From the NCBI GenBank assembly GCA_030151005.1, contig JASLES010000056.1, positions 1 through 5,251 on the forward strand: a stretch of DNA of 5,251 nt. Reading direction: 5' to 3'. A program made the position numbers and the translations under genes. This document shows positions 1 to 5,251 of this stretch, piece after piece; position 1 is the stretch's first letter; each line of letters starts with the position of its first letter. The notes under the pieces are model-generated. The model saw nothing but the letters and a program-made list of their open reading frames with translations, was not told where the DNA came from and did not search any database. This DNA comes from Silvimonas sp. Lineage in GTDB: Bacteria > Pseudomonadota > Gammaproteobacteria > Burkholderiales > Chitinibacteraceae.

Positions 1-393
1 CGTTACCGGACCAAGTTATCCGGGCCATTTCTGGATCGGCTCGATATCGCCATTGAAGTGCCGGCACTGAGTGAACACACGCTGCTGGCTGCGCCCGATG
101 GCGAAGATACCGCGACGGTACGGCAGCGCATTCTGAAAGCCTGGGAATACGCGCACGCGCGCCAGAGCAAGCCCAACGGGGTACTCACGACGGCAGAGAT
201 TGATCGGTGGTGTACCCCGGATGAGGCGGCGCGCGCCATGCTGCATACCGCGCTGCAAAAGCTAAATCTGTCGGCCCGCAGCTATCACCGGGTATTGAAA
301 CTGGCCCGCACAATTGCAGATCTGGCCGGGTGTGAGGTCATCAGCGCCCCTCATGTCGCGGAGGCCATCCAGTATCGGCGCGGGCTGGGTTAG
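1..393 (+). CDS. comM: ComM/YifB family AAA+ ATPase (Mg-chelatase-like), C-terminal fragment, 5' end outside window
   Basis: Frame 1 is open from the left edge to TAG at 391-393, giving the last 130 residues of a protein whose family is about 500 residues long. It starts in the conserved end of the AAA+ module (YRTKLSGPFLDRLDIAIEVP), where this family carries the SGP-LDR-D motif next to the sensor/arginine-finger region. It then runs into the Mg-chelatase-related C-terminal domain, with the hallmark LNLSARSYHRVLKLARTIAD followed by an EAIQYR ending. In Vibrio and other naturally competent bacteria, ComM is a hexameric cytoplasmic helicase that drives branch migration as transforming DNA is integrated; E. 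coli YifB is the non-competent counterpart. The Walker A and B motifs would lie upstream and cannot be checked here. The gene ends 9 bases before the convergent globin-like gene. Family assignment is firm; a role in competence in this organism is inferred. Confidence 0.93.
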   Translation, partial: RYRTKLSGPFLDRLDIAIEVPALSEHTLLAAPDGEDTATVRQRILKAWEYAHARQSKPNGVLTTAEIDRWCTPDEAARAMLHTALQKLNLSARSYHRVLKLARTIADLAGCEVISAPHVAEAIQYRRGLG

Positions 394-402
394 CGAATGC
401 GC

Positions 403-825
403 TCAGTTGATCTGGCGGCAGCGGTTGACGGTCAGATTGGGGCTGGGTTCAGCGGCCAGCACCGGGCCGCGTAATTGCGGGAATGATTGTTCCAGGATAT
501 CGACCCGGCGCAGCCAGGCCTGACCCAGTTCGTTATGCAGGCACCGGTTGATAGCGGCACGGAACAACTGGAACACGAGACCGTGGCTTTCAGCAAAGAT
601 CGCCGGCATTTGCCCGCCAGCGACGCCACGGGTCAAAGAGAGTTGCCAGGTTTCACCATCGAGCACAGCGTGCCAGAAATGCACCAGGCGCGTTTTCAGG
701 CGGCCTTCATCTGCAATCTGGTTGTAGCTTGCGCTAAACCGCGGGTGTTGCCGCAACAGGGAAAGAAAATCATCCACCACCGCCTTGATGGCAGGGATGC
801 CGATCATGGATGCAAGCGCGTTCAT
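403..825 (-). CDS. Truncated-hemoglobin-like protein, probably lacking canonical haem ligands
   Basis: This 140-residue ORF reads leftward from ATG (823-825) to TGA (403-405). A weak GGA lies about 8 bases upstream of the ATG. The layout resembles group III truncated hemoglobins: an N-terminal helix (residues 10-30, IPAIKAVVDDFLSLLRQHPRF), then LKTRLVHFWHAVLDGE (43-58) with the characteristic Phe-Trp at 50-51, then a helix ending in QLF (86-88), and a last helix ending in EQSF (112-115). The distance from FW to the final SF fits the family within about one residue. However, the helix-B Tyr expected after Phe20 is Leu21, and the position of the proximal His falls in VAGGQ (68-72), with no His. 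His81 lies about ten residues too late. After residue 120 there is a Pro-rich tail. Nothing in the neighbourhood (comM, parE) suggests a function. The globin relationship is a judgement by eye; it could be an unrelated small helical protein. Confidence 0.6.
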   Translation of the reverse strand: MNALASMIGIPAIKAVVDDFLSLLRQHPRFSASYNQIADEGRLKTRLVHFWHAVLDGETWQLSLTRGVAGGQMPAIFAESHGLVFQLFRAAINRCLHNELGQAWLRRVDILEQSFPQLRGPVLAAEPSPNLTVNRCRQIN

Positions 826-871
826 GGTGTATCCAGTCTGCTTCTATTCAATTGTTGTCATTCACAGACTG

Positions 872-901
872 ATTACAGCGGTAAACGTTCAGTTTAAACA
901 A
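872..901 (-). promoter_or_regulatory. Candidate sigma-70 promoter for the globin-like gene
   Basis: Read on the minus strand, TTGTTT (896-901) and TGTAAT (872-877) are 18 bases apart and match the -35 and -10 consensus at 3 of 6 and 5 of 6 positions. They lie about 50 bases upstream of the globin-like start, in the most AT-rich part of the divergent intergenic region. This is consensus matching by eye only. Confidence 0.3.
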
Positions 902-943
902 ATCCGTAATGTACAGATCACATAGTCCCTGGTATGCGGTGGT

Positions 944-971
944 TTGCCGGCCGGGCCGGGTTTGTTAGACT
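944..971 (+). promoter_or_regulatory. Weak candidate promoter for parE
   Basis: TTGCCG (944-949) and TAGACT (966-971) are 16 bases apart and each match sigma-70 consensus at 4 of 6 positions. Transcription would begin near 978 and leave a leader of about 27 bases before ATG 1005. The -35 box runs into a GC-rich inverted repeat (947-959, CCGGC-CGG-GCCGG). parE needs a promoter in 826-1004 because its upstream neighbour points the other way, but the exact site is uncertain. Confidence 0.22.
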
Positions 972-1004
972 TCGCCGCATCCAGAGACTGCCGCGTTGAA
1001 GACC

Positions 1005-2978
1005 ATGTCCACACCCCGTTACGATGAATCCGCCGTTAAAGTCCTGAAAGGGCTTGATCCGGTCCGCCACCGCCCTGGCATGTATACGCGCACGGATAAC
1101 CCGCTGCATATCTGCCAGGAAGTGATCGATAACGCGGCAGACGAGGCGCTGGGCGGCTTTGCGACGCGCATTGATGTCACGCTGTACCGCAACCAGACCA
1201 TGCGGGTGAGCGACAACGGGCGGGGTATTCCGGTGGGTATTCACCCGGAAGAAGGCGTGCCCACAGTCCAGGTGGTATTCACGCAACTGCATGCCGGCGG
1301 CAAGTTCGATAAGAAAGACGGCGGCGCTTATGCGTTTTCCGGCGGTTTGCACGGCGTGGGTGTGTCGGTAACCAACGCGCTGGCAACGCGGCTGGAGGTG
1401 GAAGTCAAACGGGACGGCCAGATCAACAAGCTGGCCTTTGCCAACGGGGACGTGATCGAACCCTTGTCTGTGGGCGGCAGCTGTGCCAAAAAAGACACCG
1501 GCACGACGGTGTTTGTCGCACCGGATCCCAAGTATTTTGACTCCGCCACCATTCCGCAGGGTGAACTGGAACACCTGTTGAAATCCAAAGCCGTGTTGCT
1601 ACCCGGCCTTGTGGTTACGCTCAAGCTGGAACAAGCCAGTGGCGAGTTCGTAGAGAAATCCTGGAACTACCCGGATGGCCTGCCGGGTTACTTGGCCGAG
1701 CAACTGGCCGGTTATGAGCTGGTTATTCCGATTTTCCGTGGTGAGCGTTTTATTGAAGGTGTGGACGAAACCTTTGCGCCAGGCGAAGGCTGCGGCTGGG
1801 CGCTGACCTGGACTGAAGACGGCCCGACGTCGCGCGAATCTTATGTGAACCTGATCCCCACGCTGGTTGGCGGTACGCACGAATCCGGCCTGCGTGATGG
1901 TGTATTTCAGGCCGTGAAAACCTTTATGGAATTTCACTCGCTCACGCCCAAAGGCGTGAAACTGCTACCGGAAGACTTGTTCAGCCGCGCCTCGTTTGTG
2001 CTCTCCGCCAAGATCCTGGACCCGCAATTCCAGGGCCAGACCAAAGACAAACTCACCAGTCGTGATGGCCTCAAACTGGTCTCCACCATGGTCAAATCCC
2101 CGTTTGATCTGTGGCTGAACGAACACGTAGACCTGGGTAAAAAGCTGGCCGAACTGTGCATCCGTGCGGCCCAGGCCCGCCAGAAAAACGCGCAGAAGGT
2201 GGAGAAGAAAAAATCCAGCGGCGTGGCCGTGTTGCCGGGCAAGCTCACCGATTGCGCCAGTGATGAGACCGATCGCTGTGAACTGTTCCTGGTAGAGGGC
2301 GACTCTGCTGGCGGATCGGCCAAGCTGGGCCGGGACAAAGACTTTCAGGCCATCCTGCCCTTGCGTGGCAAGGTGCTTAACACCTGGGAAGTCGATCGTG
2401 ACCAGATTTTCGCCAACAACGAAGTGCACGATATCGCCGTCGCTATTGGCGTAGACCCGCATGCGCTAGGCGATACGCCGGACCTCTCTGGCTTGCGCTA
2501 CGGCAAGATCATCATCATGTCTGACGCGGACGTGGATGGCTCACACATCCAGGTGTTGCTGCTCACCCTGTTCTACCGTCATTTCCCGGCGTTGATCGCT
2601 CGCGGGCATGTCTGCGTGGCGCAACCACCGCTATACCGGGTGGATGTCGCCGGTGCCGGCAAGAACAAGCCGCCGCGCAAGTTCTACGCGCTCGACGAGG
2701 GCGAGTTGACCGCAATTCTGGACAAACTGCGGGCCGAGAAAGTCCGTGAAGGCGCGTGGGATATCTCCCGCTTCAAGGGCCTGGGCGAAATGAACGCCAC
2801 GCAGTTGTATGAAACCACCATGAACCCGGATACGCGCCGCGTCCTGCGCGTGGGCATCCCCGACGATGTCAGCCAGAACACGCGTGACATGATGCATATG
2901 CTGATGGGCAAGAGCGAAGCCTCCAGCCGGCGTGCGTGGCTGGAAGCGCGTGGCAATGAGGTTGAAGCCGACATTTAA
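1005..2978 (+). CDS. parE: DNA topoisomerase IV subunit B (ParE), complete
   Basis: ParE is the ATP-hydrolysing subunit of topoisomerase IV (ParC2ParE2), the type IIA enzyme that decatenates replicated chromosomes. Numbering from ATG 1005 gives 657 residues. The GHKL ATPase domain comes first: EVIDNAADEALGG with the catalytic Glu39 and Mg-binding Asn43, DNGRGIP with Asp70, and the glycine-rich ATP lid FSGGLHGVGVSVTNALA (111-127). A transducer region follows, then the TOPRIM domain with EGDSAGG (Glu431, Asp433), PLRGKVLNTWEV, and the metal-binding SDADVDGSHI (Asp507, Asp509, Asp511), and finally RFKGLGEMN. The length near 650, without the roughly 170-residue GyrB insertion, and the LNTWEV signature favour ParE over GyrB. 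A TTG at 996 is in frame and would add three residues (total 660). I prefer the ATG because MSTPRYDESAVKVLKGL fits the family N-terminus; GAAG at 998-1001 is a close but imperfect ribosome site. TAA is at 2976-2978, followed by a terminator. Confidence 0.97.
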   Translation: MSTPRYDESAVKVLKGLDPVRHRPGMYTRTDNPLHICQEVIDNAADEALGGFATRIDVTLYRNQTMRVSDNGRGIPVGIHPEEGVPTVQVVFTQLHAGGKFDKKDGGAYAFSGGLHGVGVSVTNALATRLEVEVKRDGQINKLAFANGDVIEPLSVGGSCAKKDTGTTVFVAPDPKYFDSATIPQGELEHLLKSKAVLLPGLVVTLKLEQASGEFVEKSWNYPDGLPGYLAEQLAGYELVIPIFRGERFIEGVDETFAPGEGCGWALTWTEDGPTSRESYVNLIPTLVGGTHESGLRDGVFQAVKTFMEFHSLTPKGVKLLPEDLFSRASFVLSAKILDPQFQGQTKDKLTSRDGLKLVSTMVKSPFDLWLNEHVDLGKKLAELCIRAAQARQKNAQKVEKKKSSGVAVLPGKLTDCASDETDRCELFLVEGDSAGGSAKLGRDKDFQAILPLRGKVLNTWEVDRDQIFANNEVHDIAVAIGVDPHALGDTPDLSGLRYGKIIIMSDADVDGSHIQVLLLTLFYRHFPALIARGHVCVAQPPLYRVDVAGAGKNKPPRKFYALDEGELTAILDKLRAEKVREGAWDISRFKGLGEMNATQLYETTMNPDTRRVLRVGIPDDVSQNTRDMMHMLMGKSEASSRRAWLEARGNEVEADI

Positions 2979-3036
2979 GCGATCAACAGATAGACAGTTG
3001 AAACAATTTCATCTGCCGACGTTTGCAGACGACACG

Positions 3037-3066
3037 AGGGGCGCAATAGCGCCCCTTCTGTTTGTT
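3037..3066 (+). terminator. Rho-independent terminator after parE
   Basis: AGGGGCGC (3037-3044), loop AATA, then GCGCCCCT (3049-3056) form a perfect 8-bp, mostly G-C stem, followed by TCTGTTTGTT. It begins about 58 bases after the parE stop and ends about 70 bases before the next gene. It should end parE transcription, which implies that the deoxyribosyltransferase gene has its own promoter. Confidence 0.88.
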
Positions 3067-3135
3067 AAACGGTCATAATAACTAGCTTTCAACACTTGCC
3101 AGCTTCTGGCCCGATCCTCTGTCTGCTGCGGTGCA

Positions 3136-3675
3136 ATGGCTTCCCAAATCTCTGTTTACCTTGCCGGCCCCGGCGTGTTTCGGCCGGATGCCGAAGTCTG
3201 GGGCGCCAGACTGAAATCAGCCTGCGAAATGCACGGCTTGCAGGGATTGTTTCCGCTCGACGCCAACTTGCCGCCGCTGCATGACCAGCAATCCCGCCGT
3301 CAGTGGATTTTCCAGCAAAACTGCAACTTGATCGGTCGCAGCCATCTGGTACTGGCCGATCTGCGTGCGTTTCGCAGTACAAGCGAACCGGATTCCGGTA
3401 CCGCGTTTGAGGTCGGTTTTGCCTTTGCCCTGGGCAAGCCGGTCTGGGTCTGGGTACCCGATGCTGAGGCCGACACCCCCATGTACACCCGGGTACCCGG
3501 CGCATCCCGCCCGCGCGACCGATGGGTGGATAAATCTGGCGATAGCATTGAGGATTTCGGGGTGCCACTAAATCTGATGCTCTGGCAGGCCGCCGCCGGC
3601 ATCATCTGCGAGTCTTCACCAGAACAAGCCGTCGCCCAACTGGTGCGGCGCGCACGCCTGCCCTTGTTGCGTTAA
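3136..3675 (+). CDS. Nucleoside 2-deoxyribosyltransferase family protein
   Basis: This 179-residue cytoplasmic protein matches the nucleoside 2-deoxyribosyltransferase fold. Enzymes of the family move deoxyribose between nucleobases through a covalent glutamyl-sugar intermediate; some relatives hydrolyse deoxynucleoside monophosphates instead. Visible motifs are N-terminal VYLAGPGVF (7-15), LVLADLRAF with Asp75, and PDSGTAFEVGFAFALGKPV (85-103), in which Glu92 is the expected nucleophile and Asp86 an active-site acid. DFGVPLNLML (140-149) with Asn146 is the usual C-terminal active-site strand donated to the neighbouring subunit. All key residues are present and the length is normal, so it is probably active. 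ATG 3136 is the only ATG in frame before the motif; the ribosome site is weak (GCGGTG). Transcription probably starts in 3067-3130, where CATAAT (3074-3079) could be a -10 box, although no good -35 is seen. It lies between parE and parC without an evident mechanistic link. The substrate cannot be told from sequence. Confidence 0.88.
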   Translation: MASQISVYLAGPGVFRPDAEVWGARLKSACEMHGLQGLFPLDANLPPLHDQQSRRQWIFQQNCNLIGRSHLVLADLRAFRSTSEPDSGTAFEVGFAFALGKPVWVWVPDAEADTPMYTRVPGASRPRDRWVDKSGDSIEDFGVPLNLMLWQAAAGIICESSPEQAVAQLVRRARLPLLR

Positions 3676-3679
3676 CGCA
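3668..3679. repeat. 12-bp perfect palindrome over the deoxyribosyltransferase stop codon
   Basis: TGCGTTAACGCA is its own reverse complement and contains the TAA stop at 3673-3675. As RNA it could form only a 4-bp stem with a TTAA loop, and the following CTTTCCTTCCGCTTTT is pyrimidine-rich rather than a U-tract, so it is a poor intrinsic terminator. It could be a protein-binding site or chance. Confidence 0.4.
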
Positions 3680-3698
3680 CTTTCCTTCCGCTTTTAAG

Positions 3699-3725
3699 CA
3701 TCAGCACCCGCTAATGCATCTGATG
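3699..3725. repeat. Short inverted repeat CATCAG / CTGATG
   Basis: CATCAG (3699-3704) and CTGATG (3720-3725) are inverted copies around a 15-base spacer. The right arm overlaps the first two bases of the parS-like palindrome. Six-base arms are short enough to be chance; no T-run follows, so it does not read as a terminator. Confidence 0.25.
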
Positions 3726-3739
3726 TTCCACGTGGAACA
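3724..3739. promoter_or_regulatory. parS: parS-like ParB-binding site (chromosome segregation centromere)
   Basis: TGTTCCACGTGGAACA is a perfect 16-bp palindrome and fits the bacterial chromosomal parS consensus TGTTNCACGTGNAACA at every fixed position. In the known ParABS system, ParB binds parS, spreads by CTP-dependent sliding, loads SMC or MukBEF-independent condensin, and is moved by ParA so that origins separate first. Sites of this type usually lie in the origin-proximal part of the chromosome, often in several copies. This one is intergenic, 49 bases after the deoxyribosyltransferase stop and about 84 bases before the parC start. No second copy is seen in the window. The match is seen directly; ParB binding here is inferred. 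Confidence 0.85.
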
Positions 3740-3759
3740 GCGACATTCTGCGCACGCTC

Positions 3760-3789
3760 TGCCCACGGAACACAGCGCGCGGCTACAAT
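3760..3789 (+). promoter_or_regulatory. Likely parC promoter
   Basis: TACAAT (3784-3789) matches the sigma-70 -10 consensus at 5 of 6 positions, in a GGCTACAATGCC setting typical of betaproteobacterial promoters. The best -35 is poor: TGCCCA (3760-3765), 3 of 6, with an 18-base spacer. Transcription would start near 3796, leaving a leader of about 27 bases. The parS-like site would lie about 57 to 72 bases upstream of that start. Confidence 0.42.
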
Positions 3790-3822
3790 GCCGTCTGACC
3801 TGTTTTCATGGATAGTGGTGCC

Positions 3823-5251
3823 ATGTCTGAAATCGACGAACAAAACGAGCTTTTGCCCGAAACCGCCGCCGAAACCCTTGAAGAAGCAGCACCTGAAGTA
3901 GATGCCGGCCAAGGTGGCGGCAACCGCCGTTTTGTATCTGCGCAGGTTTCCGCCTCAGCGCCAGACGACGGCGAGTCCGTACAGCTCGGCTTGTACGCCG
4001 AGCGCAGCTATCTTGAATACGCCATGAGCGTGGTCAAGAGCCGCGCCCTGCCCCAAGTGGAAGACGGCCAGAAACCGGTACAGCGTCGCGTGCTCTACGC
4101 CATGCATGAGATGGGCCTGACCTCTACCGCCAAGCCCGTCAAGTCTGCACGTATTGTCGGTGAAGTACTGGGTAAGTATCACCCGCACGGTGACCAGTCT
4201 GCGTACGACGCGTTGGTGCGCATCGCCCAGAGTTTCTCGCTGCGCTACCCCCTGATTGATGGCCAGGGCAACTTTGGTTCACGCGATGGCGACGATGCCG
4301 CTGCCATGCGTTACACCGAAGCGCGGCTCACCCCGATTGCTGATTTGTTGCTGGGTGAACTCAACCAGGGCACCACGGACTTTATCCCCAACTACGATGG
4401 CGCATTTGATGAGCCAGTGCTGTTGCCGGCCCGTCTGCCCATGCTGCTGCTTAACGGTGCCTCCGGCATTGCCGTGGGTATGGCAACCGAGATTCCATCA
4501 CACAACCTGGGCGAAGTGGCCGACGCTGCCGTGGCGCTGATTCGTAATCGCGCGCTGGGTGTGGCCGACTTGATGCAATACATCCAGGGCCCGGACCTGC
4601 CTGGCGGCGGGCAGATTATTTCTGGCCGACGCGATATCCAGGCGGCCTATGAAACCGGCCGTGGCTCGCTGAAGATTCGTGCCCGCTGGGAAAAAGAAGA
4701 CATGGCGCGCGGCCAGTGGCAAATGGTCGTTACTGAACTGCCACAAGGGACTTCGTCGCAGCGCGTGCTGGAAGAAATTGAAGAACTGACCAACCCCAAG
4801 GTCAAAAAGGGCAAGAAAGCCCTCAGCCAGGAACAGATTCAGACCAAGCAATTGATCCTGTCCTTGCTCGATCGTGTACGTGATGAATCGGGCAAAGATC
4901 AGCCAGTCCGTTTGGTGCTCGAACCCAAATCGTCCCGCCAGAATCCGGACGAATTAATGAATGTGTTGCTGGCGCATACCTCGCTGGAAACATCGCTCTC
5001 TTTCAACGTGGTTTGCATTGGTCGCGATGGGCGCCCGGCGCAGAAGTCGCTCAAAGCGTTGCTGGAAGAGTGGATCGACTACCGCTTTGTGACAGTAACG
5101 CGCCGTTTGAATCATCGTCTTGGCCAGGTGAACGATCGCATTCATATCCTGGAAGGCCGTCTCATCGTCTTCCTGAATATCGATGAAGTCATCCGCATCA
5201 TCCGTCATAGCGACGAACCCAAGCCCGCGCTGATCGAAGCGTTCAATCTGT
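3823..5251 (+). CDS. parC: DNA topoisomerase IV subunit A (ParC), N-terminal part, 3' end outside window
   Basis: ParC is the DNA-cleaving subunit of topoisomerase IV and partners with the ParE encoded upstream. The frame is open for 476 codons from ATG 3823 to the right edge, without stop or frameshift, out of roughly 750 usual for the family. After an acidic, Gly-rich leader (about residues 1-53), the winged-helix cleavage domain begins at YAERSYLEYAMSVV. DGQKPVQRRVLYAM, the resistance-region helix KYHPHGDQSAYDALV, and AAMRYTEARL with the catalytic Arg163-Tyr164 pair all follow in order. NGASGIAVGMATEIPSHNL holds Ile216, the expected DNA-intercalating residue. The tower region continues to the edge; the C-terminal beta-pinwheel is outside. 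An in-frame ATG at 3808 would add five residues; neither start has a strong ribosome site, but GGA at 3810-3812 is better placed for 3823. The overall sequence resembles Neisseria-type ParC more than that of E. coli (from memory). GyrA is the alternative, but pairing with parE and the motif wording favour ParC. Confidence 0.95.
   Translation, partial: MSEIDEQNELLPETAAETLEEAAPEVDAGQGGGNRRFVSAQVSASAPDDGESVQLGLYAERSYLEYAMSVVKSRALPQVEDGQKPVQRRVLYAMHEMGLTSTAKPVKSARIVGEVLGKYHPHGDQSAYDALVRIAQSFSLRYPLIDGQGNFGSRDGDDAAAMRYTEARLTPIADLLLGELNQGTTDFIPNYDGAFDEPVLLPARLPMLLLNGASGIAVGMATEIPSHNLGEVADAAVALIRNRALGVADLMQYIQGPDLPGGGQIISGRRDIQAAYETGRGSLKIRARWEKEDMARGQWQMVVTELPQGTSSQRVLEEIEELTNPKVKKGKKALSQEQIQTKQLILSLLDRVRDESGKDQPVRLVLEPKSSRQNPDELMNVLLAHTSLETSLSFNVVCIGRDGRPAQKSLKALLEEWIDYRFVTVTRRLNHRLGQVNDRIHILEGRLIVFLNIDEVIRIIRHSDEPKPALIEAFNL

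Noticed and set aside
487..897. 136-residue open frame on the plus strand
   Set aside because: It is antisense to the globin-like gene and runs into its promoter region. The minus-strand reading has better helix-forming composition and a recognisable Phe-Trp motif.
892..899. 8-bp palindrome GTTTAAAC
   Set aside because: It is too short and AT-rich to mean anything alone; it lies in a promoter region where such sequence is expected.
918..1574. 218-residue open frame on the minus strand
   Set aside because: It lies opposite the conserved ATPase domain of parE, has low-complexity His/Arg/Val-rich composition and no recognisable motif; it is a by-product of codon bias in parE.
1965..2462. 165-residue open frame on the minus strand
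   Set aside because: It is fully antisense to the TOPRIM region of parE, where every motif is intact; no ribosome site or family resemblance.
3012..3029. Small hairpin TCTGC...GCAGA after parE
   Set aside because: It is a five-base stem with an eight-base loop and no T-run; the strong terminator just downstream explains this region.
3089..3568. 159-residue open frame on the minus strand
   Set aside because: It is antisense to the deoxyribosyltransferase, whose active-site motifs are complete; the minus-strand product is Arg/Pro/Cys-rich and resembles nothing.
4256..4540. 94-residue open frame on the plus strand
   Set aside because: It is a shifted frame inside parC over the catalytic Tyr region; the parC frame is uninterrupted there.

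Overview
The window looks like a housekeeping stretch of a betaproteobacterial chromosome, most likely Neisseriales or a close relative. This rests on moderately GC-rich coding sequence and on a ParC N-terminal half that, as far as I recall the family, resembles Neisseria-type ParC more than the enterobacterial form. The assignment is inferred from remembered family sequences; no search was run.

Layout, left to right. (1) 1-393, plus strand: the C-terminal end of a ComM/YifB-type AAA+ ATPase, the helicase of natural transformation, cut by the left edge. (2) 403-825, minus strand: a small protein that looks like a truncated globin but seems to lack the usual haem-ligand residues; it converges on comM with a 9-base gap. 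(3) 826-1004: a divergent intergenic region that must hold the promoters of the globin-like gene and parE. (4) 1005-2978, plus strand: complete parE (topoisomerase IV subunit B), followed by a clear intrinsic terminator at 3037-3066. (5) 3136-3675, plus strand: a complete nucleoside 2-deoxyribosyltransferase-family protein. (6) 3676-3822: an intergenic region with a perfect 16-bp palindrome matching the chromosomal ParB-binding site parS (3724-3739), then a likely promoter -10 element. (7) 3823 to the right edge, plus strand: parC (topoisomerase IV subunit A), 476 codons of an expected 750 or so, open at the edge.

Functionally, parE and parC make the two subunits of topoisomerase IV, which unlinks daughter chromosomes, and the parS-like site between them would recruit ParB and through it SMC/condensin to start segregation. 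The segregation site therefore lies inside the topoisomerase IV locus, about 45 bp upstream of the likely parC -10 box. This also suggests that the locus is in the origin-proximal part of the chromosome. The nucleotide-salvage gene between parE and parC has no obvious mechanistic link to them. I see no mobile element, CRISPR array, tRNA or rRNA. The most notable items are the parS match, the haem-ligand-deficient globin-like protein, and the glutamine at the main quinolone-resistance position of ParC.
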